A stretch of DNA of 64,000 bases from a virus. The translations under genes were made by a program, and so were the position numbers. The stretch lies in IMG/VR virus record IMGVR_UViG_3300020190_000007, positions 106,861 to 170,860 of that record; one strand, written 5' to 3'. Positions 24,745 to 30,693 of this stretch are shown here, piece after piece. Below the pieces are notes generated by a model. The model was not told the DNA's origin and searched no databases. It worked only from the letters and a program-made list of their open reading frames with translations. Every line of letters starts with the position of its first letter. Position 1 is the stretch's first letter.

Positions 24745-24756
24745 TGTTCTTTGACA
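24745..24756 (+). promoter_or_regulatory. boxA-like antitermination element before tRNA-Leu
   Basis: TGTTCTTTGACA, 10 of 12 matches to the E. coli rrn boxA TGCTCTTTAACA. It lies 17 nt before tRNA-Leu and about 27 nt after a TATAATTG promoter-like sequence at 24711-24718. The same element precedes the tmRNA. Confidence 0.45.
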
Positions 24757-24772
24757 TGTTGGTGAAATTGAT

Positions 24773-24858
24773 GCCGCTGTGTTGAAACAGGTAGACAAGA
24801 GAGACTTAAAATTTCTTGGACAGTAATGTCCGTGCCGGTTCGATTCCGGCCAGCGGTA
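24773..24858 (+). tRNA. tRNA-Leu(UAA)
   Basis: Acceptor GCCGCTG pairs with CAGCGGT. Anticodon stem AGAGA/TTTCT with loop CUUAAAA, so anticodon UAA. It has a long variable arm (TTGGACAGTAATGTCCG region) and a T-arm GCCGG-TTCGATT-CCGGC. The 3' end reads A-CA, so the CCA is not fully encoded. Confidence 0.9.
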
Positions 24859-24922
24859 CAAAAATGGAAAACTCCTCAAATCTACAACTACGGTTATCGT
24901 AGAAGGAAATTTCCATTTTAAT

Positions 24923-24994
24923 GGGCCCATAGGTAAAGGGATATACCCTCTCACTTCTAATGAGATATTCCAAGTTCGAATCTTGGTGGGCCTA
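24923..24994 (+). tRNA. tRNA-Arg(UCU)
   Basis: Acceptor GGGCCCA/TGGGCCT; anticodon stem TCTCA/TGAGA with loop CUUCUAA, anticodon UCU; T-arm CCAAG-TTCGAAT-CTTGG. CCA is not encoded (A-CGA follows). It reads the AGA codon that AT-rich phage genes use heavily. Its last three bases (CTA) are also the antisense stop codon of the HNH gene on the other strand. Confidence 0.9.
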
Positions 24995-25231
24995 CGAATT
25001 TAAATGATGTCTCTTTCTATGACAATTTGAACATAAAAGAACACATTTATTAAGTTCATTTTTGATTGATTCATCAGACTTCAATCTGAGTTTTGACCAA
25101 TCAACATCTTTTTCAGAAGGATTTAAATGGTGAAAATCAAAAATGACATATGAACGATTGAACTTTTGTTCGTACAGATTGTGGTAATTGGACATGTCAT
25201 ATGAATCCCTCGGGACATAAAAAGGTGGCAA
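24992..25231 (-). CDS. Small HNH endonuclease, N-terminally shortened
   Basis: 79 residues from a TTG; an in-frame TAA lies two codons upstream. The HNH core is present: FDFHHLNPSEKDV (about 31-43) and CVLLCSNCHRKRHH (about 63-76). The CxxC zinc pair that usually precedes FHH in this family is missing, so the protein is a remnant or a minimal form. It lies between two tRNA genes, with its stop codon inside the tRNA-Arg 3' end, as expected for a mobile endonuclease inserted in a tRNA array. Confidence 0.6.
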   Translation of the reverse strand: MPPFYVPRDSYDMSNYHNLYEQKFNRSYVIFDFHHLNPSEKDVDWSKLRLKSDESIKNELNKCVLLCSNCHRKRHHLNS

Positions 25232-25321
25232 ATGCTGTTATCACACAGATGAAATTCAAAGTAAAAAACTAATATCGCCGATTTAAACGATAATTCATTT
25301 TATCGGTTATTTCGACGATAC

Positions 25322-25395
25322 GGTCCCTTAGCTCAGTTGGTCAGAGCACCCGACTCATAATCGGTAGGTCCACGGTTCAAGCCCGTGAGGGACCA
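25322..25395 (+). tRNA. tRNA with CAU anticodon (Met, or Ile2)
   Basis: Acceptor GGTCCCT/AGGGACC; standard D-arm; anticodon loop CUCAUAA, anticodon CAU; T-arm CACGG-TTCAAGC-CCGTG. CCA is not encoded. Whether it is elongator Met or lysidine-modified Ile cannot be decided by eye. Confidence 0.9.
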
Positions 25396-25400
25396 CGAGA

Positions 25401-25408
25401 TATTTATA
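25401..25408 (+). promoter_or_regulatory. TATTTATA late-type promoter motif
   Basis: TATTTATA 13 nt before the ATG at 25422, directly behind the tRNA(CAU) gene. Confidence 0.45.
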
Positions 25409-25421
25409 TAATAAAAAAATC

Positions 25422-25874
25422 ATGGGAATTGAATTAAAAAAGAAAAAACAACTTATCGAAAGATTAAACAAAAGACTCCTATCCGAAGCGGAAATGGAAT
25501 GTCCTAAAGCAACTCAAGATTTAGAGTTAAATACCAATAATAGAGACAAGTCAATAAAAGCGGATTATATAAAATATGGTCCACTTAATATTGACGAACC
25601 CGGTGATTATTGGGAAATGGTTGCATCTGATTGGAACACCACTGTTGAAGCTGCTAAAAAATCACTATGTGGTAATTGTGTAGCATTTGATATATCACCA
25701 AGAATGGATGAGTGTATGCCAGGTTCGGTTTCTGATGATAGTGGTAGATTAGGGTACTGTTGGATGCATCACTTTAAATGTCACTCCGCAAGAACATGTA
25801 AAACATGGGCAAAAGGTGGTCCAATTACCGAAGATACGGTGTCCTATGAGTGGCAACAAAAAAATCAAAAATAA
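25422..25874 (+). CDS. Cysteine-rich phage protein
   Basis: 150 residues. The C-terminal half holds CGNCVAFDISPRMDEC (about 83-98), GYCWMHHFKCHSARTCKTW (about 111-129) and a closing GGPI motif. Six Cys and three His suggest a metal or iron-sulfur site. The N-terminal helix has an L-L-S-E site similar to phage head-protein leaders. I recall similar Cys-rich proteins in T4-like marine phages with no assigned function. It has a late-type promoter motif, so a virion component is possible. Confidence 0.65.
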   Translation: MGIELKKKKQLIERLNKRLLSEAEMECPKATQDLELNTNNRDKSIKADYIKYGPLNIDEPGDYWEMVASDWNTTVEAAKKSLCGNCVAFDISPRMDECMPGSVSDDSGRLGYCWMHHFKCHSARTCKTWAKGGPITEDTVSYEWQQKNQK

Positions 25875-25883
25875 TATCAACAT

Positions 25884-25942
25884 GTGGTCGTACCCTTAAC
25901 TCCAAAACCTATTAAGGAAATCGTTATGGGAAGACCACTCCA
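25884..25942 (+). ncRNA. tRNA-like element ending in UCCA, lacking a T-arm
   Basis: GTGGTC (25884-25889) pairs with GACCAC (25933-25938), followed by T and CCA (25939-25942), the same 3' end as the adjacent tRNA-Gly. Inside, CCTTAA (25894-25899) pairs with TTAAGG (25912-25917), and CCC/GGG can pair around it. There is no TTCGA T-loop or usual anticodon arm. It directly precedes tRNA-Gly by 1 nt. It could be a tRNA remnant or a tRNA mimic processed with its neighbour. Confidence 0.4.
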
Positions 25943-25943
25943 A

Positions 25944-26018
25944 GCGGGAGTAGCTCAGTGGTAGAGCATCGCCTTGCCAAGGCGAGGGCCGTGGGTTCAA
26001 ATCCCATTTCCCGCTCCA
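25944..26018 (+). tRNA. tRNA-Gly(GCC)
   Basis: Acceptor GCGGGAG/TTCCCGC; D-arm AGCTCAGTGGTAGAGC; anticodon stem TCGCC/GGCGA with loop UUGCCAA, anticodon GCC; T-loop TTCAAAT; discriminator T and an encoded CCA. It is the only tRNA here with a templated CCA, which suggests a different origin from the others. Confidence 0.95.
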
Positions 26019-26019
26019 A

Positions 26020-26084
26020 GTAGACCTTAAAAAGGGCCCTTCCGTTGCGTACGAAAACGGCTTGTTGGGCCCGGGTCTACCTTT
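26020..26084 (+). ncRNA. Three-helix structured RNA after tRNA-Gly
   Basis: Nested perfect helices: GTAGACC (26020-26026) with GGTCTAC (26074-26080); GGGCCC (26034-26039) with GGGCCC (26067-26072); CCGTT (26042-26046) with AACGG (26056-26060). Four T residues follow. It could be a terminator of the tRNA transcript, but the T tract is short and the two internal loops are elaborate, so a functional RNA is also possible. Confidence 0.5.
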
Positions 26085-26137
26085 TAAGCGAATATCGTAT
26101 AACCGACATTATCGGTTATATTAAAGACTACTTGGTA

Positions 26138-26236
26138 GTTATGTGTAATAATTTTCACCAACCCACATCAACCCCACAAAATTACTACACATAACAAGGT
26201 GTTACAGTCGCAAGGGTTCGAGCCCCTCACCTTCCG
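26138..26236 (+). ncRNA. Long hairpin plus acceptor/T-arm minihelix (tRNA-like)
   Basis: GTTATGTGTA (26138-26147) pairs perfectly with TACACATAAC (26186-26195), with further inner pairing (ATTTT/AAAAT). Directly adjoining, AAGGTG (26196-26201) pairs with CACCTT (26228-26233) around a T-arm AGGG-TTCGAGC-CCCT (26213-26227). This looks like a tRNA reduced to acceptor and T-arm, or the 3' half of a rearranged tRNA. No matching full 5' half is seen. Confidence 0.4.
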
Positions 26237-26263
26237 CGGAGTACTTATATATTATAAAATGGT

Positions 26264-26725
26264 ATGAAAAAATTTAGAACATTGCACGGAACACTCATAA
26301 CCGACGTTATAGGTTACATCAAAGATTATTTGGTGGATAAAAACGATATTGAAATATTGATTGGTTCGGATTCACAATCATTTAGTAATTCTAAAACAGT
26401 TTACGGGGTGGTTATTGCTCTTTACACAAAAGGTAAGGGTGCTCACGTATTGTGTACTAAAGACACAATACCATTTGAAAAAGATACGTCAAGTAGACTA
26501 ATGACTGAAGTGTGGAAGGCGGTTGAAGTTGCTGAACACTTGAGAAACAATGGTTTACCAAAAGTCACTTGGATTGATATTGACCTTAATCCTGACCCAA
26601 AATACAAATCAAATAAGGTTTTAAGACAAGCCGTTGGTTTGGTTGAGGGTATGGGGTATAAAGTGAGATACAAACACGCGGGGGCTATGATGACCTACAG
26701 CGCGAATCATTTGGTGAGGATTTAA
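26264..26725 (+). CDS. YkuK/DUF458-type RNase H-like protein
   Basis: 153 residues, one domain. IEILIGSDSQSF (about 29-40) carries the first acidic strand, VTWIDIDLNPDPKYKSN (about 101-117) the second, and the chain ends in SANHLVRI. This matches the predicted ribonuclease H-like YkuK family (DUF458), found in bacteria and phages with an unknown substrate. It lies between the tRNA/structured-RNA region and the TerD-domain gene; a role in RNA processing is a guess from family and context. Confidence 0.75.
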   Translation: MKKFRTLHGTLITDVIGYIKDYLVDKNDIEILIGSDSQSFSNSKTVYGVVIALYTKGKGAHVLCTKDTIPFEKDTSSRLMTEVWKAVEVAEHLRNNGLPKVTWIDIDLNPDPKYKSNKVLRQAVGLVEGMGYKVRYKHAGAMMTYSANHLVRI

Positions 26726-26755
26726 AAATTTTTTTTAATTTTTTTTAAAAAAAAC

Positions 26756-26786
26756 TTTGTTTTTACAAAAAGTTTATATATCTTTG
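26756..26786 (+). promoter_or_regulatory. Host-type promoter, full -33/-7 match
   Basis: TTTG (26756-26759), 19-nt spacer, TATCTTTG (26779-26786), an exact match to the Bacteroidetes TTTG-N19-TAnnTTTG promoter. It ends 36 nt before the ATG at 26823. This is the clearest promoter in the window. Confidence 0.75.
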
Positions 26787-26822
26787 TACCATTACAATAA
26801 ATTACAACATTAATACGACATT

Positions 26823-28895
26823 ATGACAACAAGGAATTTAGTTGCGTTTCAAAAAGGTTTGGTCTGTTCACCAAACGACGGTCAAGATAATAGAATCGCG
26901 GTAGCAACCGTTCAATCCCACTTAATGCAATGGGGTTACATGTTAGACGAAGATGCTTTCTTCGCGTTGTCCAAATCAGAATTATCGTTTATTCAAAACT
27001 TCAATCATGAAGTATTGAATCATTTGAAAAATGTAATGGGTGGTAATCGTAATTACCAACCCCTATATAAGAATTTCCCACAAGAAGTGATGGTTATGTC
27101 CGACTTCGAATTATACATGAACGCAATCTTGCATTATTGGAGTAATGGTCAATGGGAACCATCAACCCACACTTACGAAAAAGAAATCAAGTTTGAAAAA
27201 ATTAAATACAACTTGATTAAGTATGGTACCTCTGATAGATTCTCAAAAATTTTCACTGACTTAGTGTCAATCAACACATCATTAACCCCCCAAGACCTTG
27301 AGATTGTTAAGTGGTTTGTATCAAGTGGTGAAACATTGATTTTCCCTGACACAATTCCTTTCAAAGAGAATTTGTGTACACTTGCGGGAATGGGAATCGA
27401 GGGACTTCCAGTAAAGACTTCAACCGACGTGTTAAGAATAGCCGTTCATCTTTCAGGTGGAGACATTAGTTTACCTAAAGTTCCTGAAAAGGAAATTAGA
27501 CTAAACAGATGGTCTACCGATAAAGGAGTAAATCCCGAAAGAGAAAAGTTTAAATTCAAGAAATTCACTCGTAAAGAGAGGAAGTACATCTTGAATTTAC
27601 TTGAGAACACAAACTGTGACCCAAGAGAAATGGTTTTAAGAGACCAACGATGGGTTCGTTTAGGTGAAATCTTACACCCGGGTGAGTATAAAAACCAATT
27701 CCCTAAATCTTTTGATGCGTTCAACAAGATTAGAAACGAGAAAGTAAAATCTTGGTTCTCCCTTGTAGATGAGGGATTCAAAAAAAGTTTGGAGAATGGT
27801 TTGAGAGTATTGTCTCAAAGACCCGGTGAATTCTCTCGTCGATTAGATTGGTTGGTTCGTACATATCCACAAGATATTGAAACAATTATGAAATTATTCG
27901 GAGAAGCGGTAAAAGGTACATCAAACAAAGTATTGTTTGAGGTTTACACTCACTTTGAAGGTCGTACTGAACCTAAAACAAATAGGTCAGTTATGATTAA
28001 AGGAGCGAGAAAACGTACCGAATTACCATCACTACAAGCAATCCCTAAAGAGATTGTGGAAACCATCCACTCTAAATTATTCGAAACTCTTAGAGATAAG
28101 TTTTCGGTAATGGATTCTTTAGGTAACTGTTGGATTGATGAGGAATTAAAAAAGATTCCTTTACCAACCAACATGAGAAGTATGAACTTCTCAACTAAAC
28201 CTACCATCAGAGGTCAACGAGTTCCGCTCGATAACCCCGATGCAAAAGTTATCAGACCATTTATTCATTGGATGGATAAACGTGGTTCTGAAGACTTGGA
28301 TTTAAGTGTTACGTTTGTTGGTGAAAAAGTGTCAGAAGTACTATCTTTCAGTAACTTGAGAGTTGGTAACTCTGTTCACTCGGGGGACGTGAGACATAGA
28401 CAGGGTCCTTGTGCGGAGTACATCGACATCGATATTCAAGATGGATTAAATCGTGGATTCAAGTACGCGGTTATTGACGTAAGAAACTTCAATGGCGGTA
28501 GTTTAAGTTCACTTGAAACATCCTTTGGTATCATGGAGAGAGAACATCCTGAATCAAACACGACATGGTTACCTGAGACAATTTCAAATTGTCAATCATT
28601 AGAATCTGAGTCGTCAAACACTTTGATTGCAATTATTGACTTAGAAACCAAAGAGTACATCATGTTGGACATTGATTCAAGTGGTTTTGTAACCGCGAGG
28701 AGCGACTTCAATAACACCTTTAAAGTAATTCAACAATACGCTGAATTACCAAAAGTAAGTGTTTATGACCTTATTCTTCTACACGTAGAAGGTCGAGGAA
28801 AACAAGTTACCCTTGACGAGAATGTGGATACACATTTCAAGTACGAGGACTTCTGTTACTCTTATGAAGAGACAGGTAAATTGATGGGTGTCTAA
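26823..28895 (+). CDS. Large TerD-domain protein (MXAN_6230/SCO0854-like)
   Basis: 690 residues. The C-terminal part (about 475-600) has the TerD-like pattern: FIHWMDKRGSEDLDLSVTFV, then HSGDVRHRQGPCAEYIDIDI, then GFKYAVIDVRNFNGGSLSSL. A central helix with QRPGEFSRRLDWLVR (about 339-353) matches the region shared with MXAN_6230/SCO0854-type bacterial proteins. The RING finger of those proteins is not visible. TerD domains bind calcium and occur in stress and phage-defence modules; the actual function is unknown. It stands alone behind a strong host-type promoter, so it is probably expressed early. A hairpin (28884-28905) covers its stop codon. Confidence 0.7.
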   Translation: MTTRNLVAFQKGLVCSPNDGQDNRIAVATVQSHLMQWGYMLDEDAFFALSKSELSFIQNFNHEVLNHLKNVMGGNRNYQPLYKNFPQEVMVMSDFELYMNAILHYWSNGQWEPSTHTYEKEIKFEKIKYNLIKYGTSDRFSKIFTDLVSINTSLTPQDLEIVKWFVSSGETLIFPDTIPFKENLCTLAGMGIEGLPVKTSTDVLRIAVHLSGGDISLPKVPEKEIRLNRWSTDKGVNPEREKFKFKKFTRKERKYILNLLENTNCDPREMVLRDQRWVRLGEILHPGEYKNQFPKSFDAFNKIRNEKVKSWFSLVDEGFKKSLENGLRVLSQRPGEFSRRLDWLVRTYPQDIETIMKLFGEAVKGTSNKVLFEVYTHFEGRTEPKTNRSVMIKGARKRTELPSLQAIPKEIVETIHSKLFETLRDKFSVMDSLGNCWIDEELKKIPLPTNMRSMNFSTKPTIRGQRVPLDNPDAKVIRPFIHWMDKRGSEDLDLSVTFVGEKVSEVLSFSNLRVGNSVHSGDVRHRQGPCAEYIDIDIQDGLNRGFKYAVIDVRNFNGGSLSSLETSFGIMEREHPESNTTWLPETISNCQSLESESSNTLIAIIDLETKEYIMLDIDSSGFVTARSDFNNTFKVIQQYAELPKVSVYDLILLHVEGRGKQVTLDENVDTHFKYEDFCYSYEETGKLMGV

Positions 28896-29383
28896 ACTCA
28901 CCCATTAGTTCTTTGAAATATTATATGTGGCTATGTGAGCCATTGAGAGGATAGTCAACTGACCATCACATCAAACCACGGAGTGGTTCTGTTTTGGTCC
29001 TTAGCGGTGACAAAAGTATCAATGCAAACGTCTTACTTCTAACAAACAACTATCAGATACGAAAACCAGACACACAATTTCCACATAACTTCTTAGACGG
29101 CTATGTATTGGGTTACTTCTGCTAGGGGACTAATGTCCCCCCTTCTATAACAATTATATGTTACATTACCCGTACTTTTTCCGTCAATCATATTGAGTGG
29201 CTATCTATCAACTTACTTCTAAATTTTAAGCAAAAAATCAAAAATTAGTTGTAGTCTTTCCACTTTTAAAACACACATGGATATGTGTTCAGTTATTTCT
29301 ACTTTGACCGATAATCAAAACAATTATTGACACAGTTTCCATTTTTTAAAAACAACAAAATAAATAACATAAAAACAACAATT
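28896..29383 (+). other. 488-nt non-coding stretch with repeats; candidate ncRNA
   Basis: No convincing gene. It begins with a boxA-like TAGTTCTTTGAAA (28906-28918). It contains two copies of GGCTAT-nTAT-n5-TTACTTCT exactly 100 nt apart (29099-29120 and 29199-29220) and further ACTTCT words at 29034 and 29087. A GGGGAC-TAAT-GTCCCC hairpin (29125-29140) nearly copies the capsid terminator. Such structure without coding potential suggests a transcribed RNA, but I recognise no RNA family. Confidence 0.45.
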
Positions 29384-29830
29384 ATGGCAACAAAAACAAC
29401 TGACCAGAAAGTAAAAGAACTATTCGATTTAGTTCAAAGTAAAAAATTAGCAATTGAAAAAGCTGAAAGACCTTGTTGGAAAACCAGCGGTAACTTTGGT
29501 TATTCAGCGAATTCCGCACATGACAGGACATCAATTCCAACTATCACAGATGTACGTAAAATCGTAGAGATGTACGCATTTCTGATGGAAAGAAAAGATA
29601 AATCCGAAACCGCAGCCAAAGAACTTGGCGTAAACTACAAATTCACATGGTTAGGATTTACTGTCGATGAATGGAAAGATGATTTTCAAACAAGAGTAAA
29701 TCAAATTTTAATTCAAGAAAAACGTAAAGAACTTTCTGAAATTGAATCTCGTTTGAATTCATTAATTTCACCCGAGATAAGAGTACAAATGGAATTGGAA
29801 GCAATCACGGAGTTACTTAACGAAAAGTAA
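29384..29830 (+). CDS. Helical protein of unknown function
   Basis: 148 residues from ATG 29384; a longer frame from 29327 is open, but its first 19 codons lie in A-rich leader-like sequence. N-terminal helix VKELFDLVQSKKLAIEKAERP, then CWKTSGNFGYSANSAHDRTSIPTITD, a VRKIVEMYAFLMERK helix, and a KFTWLGFTVDEWKDDFQTRVNQI segment followed by a C-terminal coiled coil. I recognise no named family. It is followed by a strong terminator. Confidence 0.65.
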   Translation: MATKTTDQKVKELFDLVQSKKLAIEKAERPCWKTSGNFGYSANSAHDRTSIPTITDVRKIVEMYAFLMERKDKSETAAKELGVNYKFTWLGFTVDEWKDDFQTRVNQILIQEKRKELSEIESRLNSLISPEIRVQMELEAITELLNEK

Positions 29831-29887
29831 TTTCTTGGTTTTTTAAACCAAGTGGTGGAGTCGAACCGAGAAACCGGTCGTCCTAAA

Positions 29888-29918
29888 AAGGGGTTGGGTG
29901 ACTAACCCCTTCTTTTTT
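29888..29918 (+). terminator. Rho-independent terminator
   Basis: AAGGGGTT (29888-29895) pairs with AACCCCTT (29904-29911), 8-nt loop, followed by CT6. It ends the preceding helical-protein transcript. Confidence 0.85.
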
Positions 29919-29946
29919 AAACATATTTTTTGATATATTTACAAAT

Positions 29947-30666
29947 ATGAGAATAGTATGTATTTCTGACACCCACTCTTTACACAATGGTATGTTGTAT
30001 AACATACCACAGGGAGATATTTTGATACACTCAGGAGATTGCACAAATGTCGGACGACAAAATGATGTTCGTGATTTTATTAATTGGTTTCAAAATATAC
30101 AAGGATTTACCCATAAAATTTTCATTGCAGGTAACCACGATTTTGCGTTTCAAAGAAAACCAACATGGTTAAATCTTTACATAGACCCATCAATTCTCAC
30201 AGAAAATAATGTTACTTATTTGGAAGATGGTGAGTTGGAAATTATTAGTTCAGAATTCTCAAGACCAATAAAAATTTATGGTTCTCCATGGCAACCTGAA
30301 TTTTTTGATTGGGCATTTAATTTACCAAGAAACGGTGAGGTGTTAAAAGAAAAATGGGACTCAATCCCAAATAATACCGATATCTTAATAACACATGGTC
30401 CACCACATGGAATTAGAGATTTTACACCCAATAATTTACAGGTCGGATGTGAACTTTTAAGAGAGCGTGTTGAAGTTTTAAAACCACTTTTACATGTTTT
30501 TGGTCACATACATGGTGCATATGGTGTTGCAATGATTGGCGATACAGTATTTGCTAACGCATCAACTTGTACAGAAAGGTATCGACCAATAAATAAACCA
30601 TTAGTTTTTGATTTAATCGAAAATGATGGTATATTTACAATAAATTATATAGACGAAGAAAATTAA
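29947..30666 (+). CDS. Calcineurin-like metallophosphoesterase
   Basis: 239 residues. All metal motifs of the family are present: DTH (8-10), GD (30-31), GNHD (62-65), ITHGPPH (about 159-165) and GHIHG (about 192-196). The short compact form and the THGPPHG motif fit the MPPED/239AB-type subfamily. It could hydrolyse a cyclic nucleotide or a nucleic acid end. Upstream lies TATATTTA, one base from the host -7 element. It is directly followed by the tmRNA promoter. Confidence 0.9.
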   Translation: MRIVCISDTHSLHNGMLYNIPQGDILIHSGDCTNVGRQNDVRDFINWFQNIQGFTHKIFIAGNHDFAFQRKPTWLNLYIDPSILTENNVTYLEDGELEIISSEFSRPIKIYGSPWQPEFFDWAFNLPRNGEVLKEKWDSIPNNTDILITHGPPHGIRDFTPNNLQVGCELLRERVEVLKPLLHVFGHIHGAYGVAMIGDTVFANASTCTERYRPINKPLVFDLIENDGIFTINYIDEEN

Positions 30667-30667
30667 C

Positions 30668-30675
30668 TATCTTTG
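30668..30675 (+). promoter_or_regulatory. Host-type promoter (TATCTTTG) for tmRNA
   Basis: Exact TAnnTTTG match starting 2 nt after the phosphoesterase stop and 18 nt before the tmRNA 5' end. No clear -33 TTTG. Confidence 0.55.
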
Positions 30676-30678
30676 TCT

Positions 30679-30690
30679 TGTTCTTTGACT
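30679..30690 (+). promoter_or_regulatory. boxA-like element before tmRNA
   Basis: TGTTCTTTGACT, identical to the element before tRNA-Leu except for the last base. It lies 3 nt before the tmRNA acceptor stem. Confidence 0.4.
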
Positions 30691-30693
30691 TAT

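Noticed and set aside
29850-29885. Antisense tRNA 3' end (GGTTCGACTCCACCA-like on the minus strand)
   Set aside because: Only the T-loop-like word is present; the T-stem does not close and no acceptor or other arms can be found.
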